A stretch of DNA of 64,000 bases, taken from positions 62,001-126,000 of the forward strand of contig CAZIUC010000007.1 in NCBI GenBank assembly GCA_964542455.1. Reading direction: 5' to 3'. Under the pieces are notes generated by a model. The model saw only the letters and a list, made by a program, of their open reading frames with translations, ran no database searches and was not told where the DNA came from. Source of the stretch: PFJX01 sp964542455 (lineage in GTDB: Bacteria; Pseudomonadota; Gammaproteobacteria; Burkholderiales; Thiobacillaceae). The position numbers were made by a program, and so were the translations under genes. Below, one piece after another: positions 25,843 through 34,591 of this stretch. Numbering within the stretch: the first letter of the stretch is position 1; every line of letters begins with the position of its first letter.

Positions 25843-27069
25843 ATGCTGAACGCTCTCTGGATCGGATTTTTTCTGACCGCCTTCGGCGCCGCCGTGATGC
25901 AGTTTCTCGGTGGCGACCAGGGTATTTTCGCGGCGGTGATGAAAGCCGCCTTCGACGCCGCCAAGACCGCTTTCGAGGTGGCGCTGGGGCTGACCGGGGT
26001 GATGTGCTTGTGGCTGGGGGTGATGAAAATCGGCGAGCGGGCCGGCTTTCTCGCGCTTCTCGGACGCTGGCTTGCGCCGCTGTTCGCGCGCCTGTTTCCC
26101 GACGTGCCGCGCGGGCACCCGGCGCTGGGTTCGGTCACCATGAACATGGCGGCCAACATACTCGGTCTCGACAACGCGGCCACGCCGATCGGCCTCAAGG
26201 CGATGCGCGAACTGCAAGAACTGAACCCGGACAAGGAAACGGCCAGCAACGCACAAATTCTTTTTCTGGTGCTCAACGCCTCGTCCGTGACCCTGTTGCC
26301 GGTGACCATCTTCACCTATCGCGCGCAGATGGGCGCGGCGGACCCCACCGATGTATTCATCCCGATACTGATGGCCACCTATTGCTCCACGCTGGTCGGA
26401 TTTTTCTTCGTCGCGACGGTGCAGCGCATCCGCCTGGATGCCGTGGTGCTGGCCTGGATGGGGGGGCTGTCCGCCGTGGTGGGCGGCCTGGCCTGGTATT
26501 TCGCCCATCTGCCGGCCGCCGTGATGACCGCGCAGTCGTCGCTGTTGAGCAATTTTCTGTTGCTGGCGCTGATCGTGATCTTCCTCATCGGCGCGCTGGT
26601 GAAAAAGGTGAATGCTTACGAGGCCTTCATCGAGGGCGCGAAAGAGGGCTTCCACACGGCGGTGACCATCATTCCCTACCTGGTGGCGATGCTGGTGGCC
26701 ATCGCCATGCTGCGCGCCAGCGGAGCGTTGCCGGCCTTCGTCGAGGCGGTGCGCGCCGGGGTCATGGCCCTGGGTTTCGATGCCGCCTGGGTGGATGGCC
26801 TGCCGACCATGCTGATGAAGCCCCTGTCCGGTTCCGGCGCCCGGGCCATGATGGTGGAAACCATGCGGGCCTCCGGAGCCGATTCCTTTGCCGGGCGTCT
26901 GGCCAGCATCGTCCAGGGCAGCACCGAGACGACGTTTTATGTATTGGCGGTGTATTTCGGCGCGGTCGGCATCAAGCGCGTGCGCCACGCCGTGGCCGCC
27001 GGCCTGATGGCCGACCTGGGCGGATTCGTCGCGGCGGTGTTCGCGGCCTATCTGTTTTTTGGCGCGTGA
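25843..27069 (+). CDS. Nucleoside-recognition (Gate) membrane protein, SpmA-SpmB fusion type
   Basis: A 408-residue integral membrane protein with about ten hydrophobic segments. The two halves resemble SpmA and SpmB, which are separate in spore formers and often fused in Gram-negative bacteria. LGSVTMNMAANILGLDNAATPIGLKAM in the first half and MVETMRASGADSFAGRLASIVQGSTETTFYVLAVYFGAVGIKR in the second are the conserved Gate-domain motifs. The function in non-sporulating bacteria is not settled; transport or membrane signalling is assumed. The start MLNALWIGFF is clear, but the ribosome site is weak. It is a single gene between two REP-like palindromes. Confidence 0.88.
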   Translation: MLNALWIGFFLTAFGAAVMQFLGGDQGIFAAVMKAAFDAAKTAFEVALGLTGVMCLWLGVMKIGERAGFLALLGRWLAPLFARLFPDVPRGHPALGSVTMNMAANILGLDNAATPIGLKAMRELQELNPDKETASNAQILFLVLNASSVTLLPVTIFTYRAQMGAADPTDVFIPILMATYCSTLVGFFFVATVQRIRLDAVVLAWMGGLSAVVGGLAWYFAHLPAAVMTAQSSLLSNFLLLALIVIFLIGALVKKVNAYEAFIEGAKEGFHTAVTIIPYLVAMLVAIAMLRASGALPAFVEAVRAGVMALGFDAAWVDGLPTMLMKPLSGSGARAMMVETMRASGADSFAGRLASIVQGSTETTFYVLAVYFGAVGIKRVRHAVAAGLMADLGGFVAAVFAAYLFFGA

Positions 27070-27077
27070 GCCAAGCT

Positions 27078-27132
27078 GTAGGGTGCGCCGCGCGCACCAT
27101 GTGACGTGAACGGTGCGCGCGGCGCACCCTAC
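27078..27132. repeat. GTAGGGTGCGCC inverted repeat
   Basis: The arms GTAGGGTGCGCCGCGCGCACC and their reverse complement flank a 13-base centre. The palindrome lies between the SpmAB-like gene and the DUF748 gene and ends 15 bases before the latter's start, so it could affect its translation or serve as a terminator. Confidence 0.8.
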
Positions 27133-27147
27133 GAAAGGAGATGAAGC

Positions 27148-30100
27148 ATGTCGTCCCGCCTGCGTTCCCTGCTTCTGAAAACCCCCATCAAGATCGCCAT
27201 CGGTCTGGTCGCGGCCTGGTTCCTGTTTGCCTGGTTCGGCTTCGAGCCGTTGCTGAAATGGGCGGCGCCGAAATACATCGCCGACAAGAGCCGGCACACG
27301 CTCAGCCTGCAAGCCGCCAGATTCGATCCGCTGCGCCTGTCCATCGACCTGAAGGGCCTGAAGCTGGCCGAGCCGGATGGCAAGCCGTTGCTGGCATTCG
27401 ATGAACTGTTTGTTGATTTCGCCGCCGCCAGCCTGTTCAACTGGGCATACACCTTCGACACCATCCGCCTGGTGGCGCCGAATGCGCATGTGGAGCTGCG
27501 CGCCGATGGCAGCCTCAACTGGACCGCGCTGATCGAGGCGCTGAAAAGCAAGGACGAGGAAGAAGACAAGCCGCTGCCGCGCCTGCTGATTCGCCAGATC
27601 GCCCTGGAGAAAGGCCGCGTCGAATTCGCGGATCGGAGAGTGAGCTTTGAAACCGCGCTGATCCCGCTCGATCTGACCCTGAACGACCTCTCCACCCTGC
27701 CCGACGACAAGGGCAGCTACACCCTGTCCGCCAGCACGCGCCTGGGCGCGCGCATCCGCTGGAAGGGCGGTGTGACGCTGACCCCCCTCGCGGCGAGTGG
27801 CGAACTGGGGATCGACAAGGTGACGCTGGCCAACTATTGGCCCTATCTGGCGGGCAAGCTGAACACGGCGCCGCCGGCGGGCAGCGCCGGCCTGACGCTG
27901 AATTACCGGATGGGCTATGCCGACAAGCGCTTGTCACTACTCCTGGACAGGCTGGGGCTCAACCTGGAAGGCCTGGCATTGCGCGGCGACAAGGCCGCGC
28001 GCGACGCCATCACGCTCGACCATGTAGTGCTCAGCGGCGGGCGCTTCGATCTGGAAAAACGGCAGCTCGACATCGGCGAGATCGCGCTGTCCGGCGGCAA
28101 GGTGGATGTGCGGCGCGACAGGGCGGGGCGGCTGGATGTGATGGATTGGTTCAAGCTCCCCTCCCCCCCCGGGGGAGGGGCTGGGGGAGAGGGAAAGGGG
28201 GCGGCTCCAGAAAAGACCGTTACCAGAGCCAACCCGACCGACTCCGCTCCCGGCGGGGGAGGGGAGGCCTGGCGCGTCAACCTCGCCAAATTCTCACTTA
28301 ACGGCATCGGCATTCACGTCAACGACGCCGGTTTCGCCACGCCGATAGACGCCGAGATCGGCAATCTCCAGGTGGGTTTCACGGCCCGCGCGGAAGCCGG
28401 AGGTGCGAAGACCCAGGCCGTGCTGGACGAACTCGGCGTCGCGCTTTCCGGCATTCGTCTGGTTTCCGGAAAGACGCCGTTGCTCGTGCTCGGCGGCCTC
28501 CAACTGGAACAAGGGAAACTCGACCTGGGCACGCGCGAAGCGCAGGTCGGCCAGGTGGCGCTGGCGAACGGCAAGATGGAGCTGCGCCGTGATACCAAGG
28601 GGCGTATCGCTTTGCTGGAGGCTTTCAAAACCGCTTCCGGGAAGCCCGTCGCCGCGCCCCCTCAATCAGTGCAAAAAGAAGCGGCCTGGCGTTATCGCGT
28701 GGATCAGGTCGGTCTGGCCGGTTTCCAGGTCGCCGTGCGCGATGAAACCGTGCGGCCCGCCGGCGGCCTGACCTTGCAAGGAATCGAGGCAACGGCTCGT
28801 GGCCTCAGCGAAAACCTGGAAACGCCTCTGCCGGTGAAGCTCGCTTTCCGGGTCAAGGAAGGTGGTCGCTTCCAAGCCTCGGGCAAGGTCATTCCCGCCC
28901 GCCTGCGCGCCGACATCAGGCTGAAGCTCGATGCCCTTGCCCTGGCGCCCGCGCAACCCTGGCTGAGCCAGGCCGCGAATCTGCAACTGGCTTCCGGGCG
29001 CGCCACCACGCAAGGCCGGGTCAAGTTCGACGGCAAGGCCGCCGCGGACAAGCAGGTCAGTTTCAAGGGCGGCTTCACGGTCGATGATCTGATGCTCAAG
29101 GAAAGTGAAACCGGCGACCGCTTCCTTGCATGGAAGCGCCTGACCAGCGACACGGTCAGCGCCACGCCCGCTGGCCTGGATATCGACGAGCTCAAGCTTG
29201 ATGGCCTCGGTGCCAAGCTCATCATCTATCAGGACAAGACGGTCAATCTGAAGAAGATTCTCCGGGCCGCGGAAGGCAGCAAGGACGTCACTGGCGCGCC
29301 ACCCATTGCGCCGGCATCCTTGCCGGCGTCTGTTGCGCCAGCCGCCCCCGCCTTCCGCCTCAACATCGACCGTGTGCGCGTCGAGCACGGCGAAGTCGAT
29401 TTCGCCGATCTTTCCCTGCGCCTGCCGTTCGGCACCCGTGTTCACGACTTCAAGGGCGCCCTCAACGGCATTTCCAGTCAACCTGGCACAGCGGCGGAAC
29501 TGGAACTGGACGGGGGCGTGGACGAATACGGCCTGGCGCGCGTGGTGGGACAGGTCGACTTGTTCGATCCCACCGGATTCATGGACATCAAGACCGTGTT
29601 CCGCAACGTCGAGATGGTCAACCTTACGCCCTATACCGCCACCTTCGCTGGCTACAAGATCGCTTCTGGCAAGCTTTCGCTGGACCTGGAATACAAGATC
29701 AAGAAGCGAGAAATGCTGGGCGAGAACCAGATCATCATGGACAAACTCATCCTGGGAGAGAAGCTCGAAGGTCCCGACATCAAGCACCTGCCGCTGGAAC
29801 TGGCCATCGCCATCCTGCAAGACTCGGATGGCAAGATTGACCTCGGCCTGCCAGTCTCCGGCAGCCTGGATGATCCGCAATTCAGCTATGGCCGCATCAT
29901 CGGCAAGGCCATCGGCAACATTCTCACCAAGATCGTCACGGCACCGTTCCGGGCGCTCGCCCGTCTCTTCGGCGGCAATGGTGAAAAGCTGGAACAGATC
30001 ACCTTTGAAGCCGGCGAACAAGGTCTTACACCGCCGGAAAAGGAGAAGTTCAACCAGATCGCCAAGGTTCTCAACAAACGTCCCGGCCTCGCGCTGACCG

Positions 30101-30651
30101 TGCACGGCGCCTGGTCCGCCGAAATCGACCGTCCGGTGATGAAAGAGCGGCAACTGCGCCGCGCCGTGCTGGAGAAGATGGGGGTGAAGCTGGCGCCGGA
30201 CGAAGAGGCCGGCCCCATTTCCACCGCCAATCCCAAGGCCCAAAGCGCTCTGGAAGCCCTCTATGCCATGCGCTTCGGCGAACCGGACTGGAAGGCGCTG
30301 CAAGCCCGGTGGCTCCAGGCCAATCCCGAGAAGAAACAGGGCGTCGGCAAAATGCTGTCGCGCCTGAATGGCCTGATCAAGCCGGAACAGCCGCTCGCGG
30401 AAGCTGAACTATCCGCCCTCAAGGGGAGCGATCTTCACGCCTTGCTTCATGCCCGCCTGCTGGAACAGGAAACCGTCAGTGACGAGACCCTGAAAGAGCT
30501 GGCCGAGCAGCGGTCACAAGCCATCGTCGCCGGCCTCGCAGCGGCCGGCGCCCCGCCCGAACGCGTCCGGACGGCCGTGATCGAGCCTTTTCTGGGTGAG
30601 GGAAAAGAAGTTCCGGTGAAGATGGAGTTAGGGGTGGCGACAAAGCACTGA
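27148..30651 (+). CDS. DUF748/AsmA-like envelope protein
   Basis: A 1167-residue protein with one N-terminal transmembrane helix (IKIAIGLVAAWFLFAWFGF) and a long periplasmic region of repeated beta-rich AsmA/DUF748 units. Repeated phrases such as LSLQAARFDPLRLSIDLKGL, IDKVTLANYWPYL and MELRRDTKGRIAL mark it. VEMVNLTPYTATFAGYKIASGKLSLDLEYKIK followed by LPLELAIAILQDSDGKIDLGLPVSGSLDDPQFSYG is the diagnostic DUF748 core. Proteins of this group are thought to act in lipid transport or outer-membrane assembly. Residues about 337-373 (PSPPGGGAGGEG..APGGGGEAW) come from a palindromic DNA repeat inserted in frame. AGGAG lies 8 bases before the ATG. No partner genes adjoin. Confidence 0.88.
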   Translation: MSSRLRSLLLKTPIKIAIGLVAAWFLFAWFGFEPLLKWAAPKYIADKSRHTLSLQAARFDPLRLSIDLKGLKLAEPDGKPLLAFDELFVDFAAASLFNWAYTFDTIRLVAPNAHVELRADGSLNWTALIEALKSKDEEEDKPLPRLLIRQIALEKGRVEFADRRVSFETALIPLDLTLNDLSTLPDDKGSYTLSASTRLGARIRWKGGVTLTPLAASGELGIDKVTLANYWPYLAGKLNTAPPAGSAGLTLNYRMGYADKRLSLLLDRLGLNLEGLALRGDKAARDAITLDHVVLSGGRFDLEKRQLDIGEIALSGGKVDVRRDRAGRLDVMDWFKLPSPPGGGAGGEGKGAAPEKTVTRANPTDSAPGGGGEAWRVNLAKFSLNGIGIHVNDAGFATPIDAEIGNLQVGFTARAEAGGAKTQAVLDELGVALSGIRLVSGKTPLLVLGGLQLEQGKLDLGTREAQVGQVALANGKMELRRDTKGRIALLEAFKTASGKPVAAPPQSVQKEAAWRYRVDQVGLAGFQVAVRDETVRPAGGLTLQGIEATARGLSENLETPLPVKLAFRVKEGGRFQASGKVIPARLRADIRLKLDALALAPAQPWLSQAANLQLASGRATTQGRVKFDGKAAADKQVSFKGGFTVDDLMLKESETGDRFLAWKRLTSDTVSATPAGLDIDELKLDGLGAKLIIYQDKTVNLKKILRAAEGSKDVTGAPPIAPASLPASVAPAAPAFRLNIDRVRVEHGEVDFADLSLRLPFGTRVHDFKGALNGISSQPGTAAELELDGGVDEYGLARVVGQVDLFDPTGFMDIKTVFRNVEMVNLTPYTATFAGYKIASGKLSLDLEYKIKKREMLGENQIIMDKLILGEKLEGPDIKHLPLELAIAILQDSDGKIDLGLPVSGSLDDPQFSYGRIIGKAIGNILTKIVTAPFRALARLFGGNGEKLEQITFEAGEQGLTPPEKEKFNQIAKVLNKRPGLALTVHGAWSAEIDRPVMKERQLRRAVLEKMGVKLAPDEEAGPISTANPKAQSALEALYAMRFGEPDWKALQARWLQANPEKKQGVGKMLSRLNGLIKPEQPLAEAELSALKGSDLHALLHARLLEQETVSDETLKELAEQRSQAIVAGLAAAGAPPERVRTAVIEPFLGEGKEVPVKMELGVATKH
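28156..28266. repeat. C/G-run palindromic repeat pair in frame in DUF748 gene
   Basis: CTCCCCTCCCCCCCC..GGGGGAGGGG and, about 80 bp on, CCCGGCGGGGGAGGGG bracket a low-complexity stretch. The frame stays open through both, giving a Pro/Gly-rich insert absent from the repeat units around it. Confidence 0.75.
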
Positions 30652-30777
30652 GTCCGTAGGCTGGTGTAGGTGTGGCCGCAACTCCGCCTATGCGACTTAG
30701 GTAAATACGCCTCAAGTTTTATCCCTTGGAGCCGAAAGAGATGCCTTCCCAACAGCAACCCTGGCTCAGGAGCCTTC

Positions 30778-32427
30778 ATGTTCAACAATCTCAAGATCGC
30801 CCACCGTCTGTGGCTCACTTCCATGCTGGCGGGCAGCTTGTTTTTCATTTCCGTGGTTGCCGGCTACCTGGGTTTGACAGCGGCGGAAAAATCGCTGAAG
30901 TCGGTATTCGAAGATCGGGCGGTGCCCATGCACGACCTGTCCCGCGTCGGCACGATCATCCAGGAAAACGCCAGCCATATCCTGCTTGCCTACCAGCATG
31001 ACCCGATGGGCCCGCTGCATGCGGTTCATGACCACCCGCTCACCTTGCACCTGGAGGCGATGGACAAAGGCAAAGGGGAGATCGACGCCATCTGGACCAA
31101 ATACATGGCCACCCATCTCACCGATGAAGAAAAAGCCCTGGCGGCGGATTTCAGCGAGAAACGCAAAGCCTGGGTCGCGAAGATGGTGGAAGCCAGGGAA
31201 GGAATCTCTGCCGGAAATTACAGCCCTGACGCGATGGCGCGTTTCCTGAAAGCCGGCCGTGAGGAGGGCAAGGCCGCGAGCGAGGCCATGGAAAAATTGA
31301 TGACCTATCAGGAAACCGTGGCGCGACAGGAATACGAGGCGGCTGCGGCGCGTGTACAGACACACATCTGGTTTTATGGCGTGTTGATCGTGATTGGCGT
31401 CTTGGGTGTGTTGGGCATGTCCTTGCTCACGATTCGCCGCATCACTCATAGCCTATCGATGGCGAGTGCCATGGTCGAGGCGATTGCTTCCGGCGACCTC
31501 ACTCACCCGGTTCCGCAATCCGGTTCCGATGAAATCGGCGTGATGCTGGGCAAACTCTCGGTCATGCAGAGCAGCCTGCGTGAACTGATCAGCGCGGTAC
31601 GAAACAACGTGAACAATCTCGATCGCGAAGCGACAGAACTTTCGGCGGCATCGTCCAGCAGCGCGCACGCCAGCGAAGCCCAGTCGGAAGCCGCTTCCAG
31701 CATGGCAGCCTCGGTGGAACAGCTTTCCGTGTCCATCGACCAGGTCGAAGAACATGCGCGGGAGGCGCGTGGTGTCACCCTGACTTCCGGCAGCCAATCG
31801 GAAGAGGGTGGTCGCATCATCCACGAGGCGGCCAGCGAGATGGGCCGTATTGCCGAGGCGGTGAACGCCACCGCCGGTACCATCCGGCAACTGGAAGATT
31901 ATTCCGGGCAGATTTCCAGCATCGTCAGCGTCATCAAGGACATCGCCGATCAGACCAACCTGTTGGCGCTCAATGCGGCCATCGAAGCCGCGCGGGCGGG
32001 CGAGCAGGGACGTGGTTTCGCGGTCGTGGCCGACGAAGTGCGCAAACTGGCCGAGCGCACCGCCAATTCCACCCAGGAAATCACCACCATGATCGGCAAG
32101 ATCCAGCAGGGCACGCAGCGCGCCGCGCAGGAAATGGAGTCCGGCGTGCAGCGGGTCAACGATGGCGTCAACCTGGCGCACAAGGCGGGTGATTCCGTAA
32201 CCGGCATTCGTGCCAGCTCCGAAAAAGTTACCCATGCCGTGGATGACATCAACCTTGCACTCAAGGAACAGGCGGTTGCCGCGCGGGAAATTGCCCAGAA
32301 GGTGGAGCGCATCGCCCAGGGCGCCGAAGAAAATAGTGCCGCCATCAACCTGACTGCCGCTTCCGCCGAACAGTTGCGGATGCTGTCCAGTGATCTTCAG
32401 CAACTGGCTGGGCGCTTCCGGGTTTGA
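30778..32427 (+). CDS. Methyl-accepting chemotaxis protein
   Basis: A 549-residue chemoreceptor. TM1 is at about 12-32, followed by a periplasmic four-helix sensor (about 33-195) and TM2 (WFYGVLIVIGVLGVLGMSLL). A HAMP region then leads to the cytoplasmic signalling domain. The hairpin tip IVSVIKDIADQTNLLALNAAIEAARAGEQGRGFAVVADEVRKLAERT is the CheA/CheW-binding core. The start is ATG 30778 (MFNNLKIAHRLWL) with CAGGAG 6 bases upstream; the frame is open from 30670. The sensor ligand is unknown. There is no C-terminal NWETF-type tether and no other che genes adjoin, so it is an orphan receptor. Confidence 0.93.
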   Translation: MFNNLKIAHRLWLTSMLAGSLFFISVVAGYLGLTAAEKSLKSVFEDRAVPMHDLSRVGTIIQENASHILLAYQHDPMGPLHAVHDHPLTLHLEAMDKGKGEIDAIWTKYMATHLTDEEKALAADFSEKRKAWVAKMVEAREGISAGNYSPDAMARFLKAGREEGKAASEAMEKLMTYQETVARQEYEAAAARVQTHIWFYGVLIVIGVLGVLGMSLLTIRRITHSLSMASAMVEAIASGDLTHPVPQSGSDEIGVMLGKLSVMQSSLRELISAVRNNVNNLDREATELSAASSSSAHASEAQSEAASSMAASVEQLSVSIDQVEEHAREARGVTLTSGSQSEEGGRIIHEAASEMGRIAEAVNATAGTIRQLEDYSGQISSIVSVIKDIADQTNLLALNAAIEAARAGEQGRGFAVVADEVRKLAERTANSTQEITTMIGKIQQGTQRAAQEMESGVQRVNDGVNLAHKAGDSVTGIRASSEKVTHAVDDINLALKEQAVAAREIAQKVERIAQGAEENSAAINLTAASAEQLRMLSSDLQQLAGRFRV

Positions 32428-32433
32428 ATGTAT

Positions 32434-32765
32434 TTCCCCCCTTTCCCAAAGGGGGGCGGGGGGGATTTGGCAAGGCTTGCACTGGCGACACCCATATATA
32501 GATCTCCCCCCCCAGCCACCCTTTGGAAATGGCTGTTACCGTTAACTGGTGATGCGACAGAAAACGCCCAAGGGAGTGGTCTCCCTTTTTTTCAAAGGGG
32601 GAATAAGGGGTACCGAAGGGTAGGGGCTTCATCAGATTTAGCGACGTTTTCTTGTGCAACCGTTTCAGAAATCCCCCCTAACCCCCCTTTGAAAAAGGGG
32701 GGAACCACCGCACCAACCGCATCACCAGGTAACGGAAAACGAGCCTTGGAAAAGGGGGGGGCGTT
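32434..32765. repeat. Cluster of G/C-run palindromes and composite repeat
   Basis: The 401-bp gap between the chemoreceptor and ppx has no gene. It holds at least four CCCCC..TTT..AAA..GGGGG palindromes (near 32436, 32510, 32580 and 32675). It also contains the core GGTACCGAAGGGTAGGGG followed by CTTCATCAGATTTAGCGACG (32609-32647), which recurs in the opposite orientation at 36344, 43358 and 63803. It looks like several element insertions, some nested. Confidence 0.8.
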
Positions 32766-32828
32766 ACATAGCCCTGTCGCATCATTACGGCATAATCACC
32801 CGGCTTCCTCATTTGTCCTCCCCCCCCC

Positions 32829-34298
32829 ATGCAAACCTATCCCACTCTGGCCGCGATCGATCTCGGTTCCAACTCTTTCCATTTGCAGGTGGGCCGGGTC
32901 GAGGGCGAGCAGCTTTTCTATCTCGACGCCATCAAGGAATCGGTGCGCCTGGCCGGCGGCCTCAATGCCAACAAGCGCCTTGACGGCGCTTCGCAGCGGC
33001 GCGCGCTGAACTGCCTGGCGCGTTTCGGCGAACGCCTGCAGGGCATGCCTGCCGGCGCGGTGCGGGCGGTGGGCACCTCGGCCTTGCGCGTGGCCAAGAA
33101 CGCGCCTGAATTCCTGGAAAAGGCGCGGGCGGCGCTGGGTTTTGAAATCGAAATCGTCGCCGGTCGCGAAGAGGCGCGTCTGATCTATCTGGGCGTTTCG
33201 CACAGCCTGCCGCTCAACACGGAACCGCGCCTGGTGGTGGACATCGGCGGCGGCTCCAGCGAATGCATCATCGGCACCGGCTATGAAGCACAGGACCGGG
33301 AAAGCCTGCGCATGGGCTGCGTCGTGTTCAGCAACCGTTTTTTCGCCGATGGCGTGATCGACAAGGCCTCCATGAAGGCGGCCGAAATTGCCGCGCGCAT
33401 CGAAACCCGCCTTGTCGCCGGCCCGATATTCGGCAAGGGCGCCTGGGTCGAGGCGGTGGGCTCGTCGGGAAGCGCCCGCGCGCTGGGCGACATATGCCAA
33501 CAGAACGGCCATTCCGACGGCGCCATCACCCTGGATGGCCTCAGGTGGCTGCGTGAGCGCCTGATCAAGCTGGGCCACATCGACCAACTGGACCTGCTCG
33601 GCCTGAAACCCGATCGCCGCCCAGTCATCGTCGGTGGCCTCGCCATCATGCTGGCGATCTTCGAGGAACTGGGCGTCGAAACCATGACGGTGGCGCAGGG
33701 CGCCATGCGCGAAGGCATCCTCTGGGACCTGCTCGGTCGGACACACGACCGCGACATGCGCGACATCACCGTCAGCCAGTTTCAGCGCCGCTATCAGGTG
33801 GATATGGCGCAGGCGCGACGGGTGGAAACCCAGGCGTTGGCCCTGTTTCAGGCACTGATACCGTCGCCCGAGGCCGAGCGGCGCCTCGCCTGGGCGATGC
33901 GCCTGCATGAAATCGGCATTTCCATCGCCCATTCCGGCTTCCACAAGCATGGCGCCTACATCCTGGAAAACGCCGACATGCCCGGTTTTTCCAGGCGCGA
34001 CCAGGCATTCATGGCCTTGCTGGTACGTGCCAGCCGCGGCGGCCTGGACAAGCTCGGCCTCGCCCCCAACGCCGCCGAATGGCCGCTCATCCTGTGCCTG
34101 CGCCTGGCCCTGCTGTTCAACATGAGCCGCAGCGATGCCGTGTTGCCGGCCATCTCGCTGAATTGCGAGGAAGGTGTCTGCCGCCTCTCCCTGCCCGCCG
34201 ACTGGCTCAAGGACAACCCGCTCACCCGCGCGGTGCTCGACGATGAAGTGCGCGATTGGGGTAAGGCGGCGGCGGGCCTGCGCCTGGAACTGGTGTAG
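32829..34298 (+). CDS. ppx: Exopolyphosphatase / Ppx-GppA phosphatase
   Basis: Actin-fold (ASKHA) enzyme that removes terminal phosphates from polyphosphate or converts pppGpp to ppGpp. The 489-residue protein opens TLAAIDLGSNSFHLQVGRVEG (phosphate-1 loop) and has RAVGTSALRVAKNAPEFL, IVAGREEARLIYLGVSHSL and VVDIGGGSSECIIG (phosphate-2 loop). The C-terminal HD-like helical domain has AMRLHEIGISIAHSGFHKHGAYILENADMPGF. Length and domain order fit Ppx of proteobacteria. No ppk gene is adjacent. Ppx and GppA cannot be separated with certainty by eye; the full-length C-terminal domain favours Ppx. Confidence 0.92.
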   Translation: MQTYPTLAAIDLGSNSFHLQVGRVEGEQLFYLDAIKESVRLAGGLNANKRLDGASQRRALNCLARFGERLQGMPAGAVRAVGTSALRVAKNAPEFLEKARAALGFEIEIVAGREEARLIYLGVSHSLPLNTEPRLVVDIGGGSSECIIGTGYEAQDRESLRMGCVVFSNRFFADGVIDKASMKAAEIAARIETRLVAGPIFGKGAWVEAVGSSGSARALGDICQQNGHSDGAITLDGLRWLRERLIKLGHIDQLDLLGLKPDRRPVIVGGLAIMLAIFEELGVETMTVAQGAMREGILWDLLGRTHDRDMRDITVSQFQRRYQVDMAQARRVETQALALFQALIPSPEAERRLAWAMRLHEIGISIAHSGFHKHGAYILENADMPGFSRRDQAFMALLVRASRGGLDKLGLAPNAAEWPLILCLRLALLFNMSRSDAVLPAISLNCEEGVCRLSLPADWLKDNPLTRAVLDDEVRDWGKAAAGLRLELV

Positions 34299-34341
34299 CG
34301 GCAGCCTTACCCAAGGCTCGCTTCGAGCAGGCTGTCGAGGA

Positions 34342-34447
34342 AGTTGGGGCATGGTTCCCCCCTTTTCCAAAGGGGGGCAGGGGGGGACGCCCGCACTTAC
34401 GCAACCCTTGGAGAAATCCCCCAATCCCCCTTTTGAAAAGGGGGAAG
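34342..34447. repeat. Paired G/C-run palindromic element
   Basis: About 105 bp between ppx and prfC. It starts AAGTTGGGGCATG and has CCCCCCTTTTCCAAAGGGGGG, a spacer of about 45 bp, then AATCCCCCTTTTGAAAAGGGGG. The same head AAGTTGGGGCATG begins the element at 63732, which shows that the flanking bases belong to the element. No gene is present in this 293-bp gap. Confidence 0.82.
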
Positions 34448-34591
34448 TCACATGTCCTTCGGCTTTCGCGCATACCAACGGCCCACACGAACATCGCCTT
34501 CCCAAAAGAGGGAGCCATGACCCAACCGGCAGGGGAGGGGGGGATTCGCTATCATGGCGGCCCTTTTGCACGCAGCGCCCAGGAGTTTTTC

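Noticed and set aside
34433..34591. ATG starts for prfC upstream of the chosen TTG
   Set aside because: The sequence there is repeat-derived and has no similarity to RF3, while the TTG has a well-placed AGGAG.
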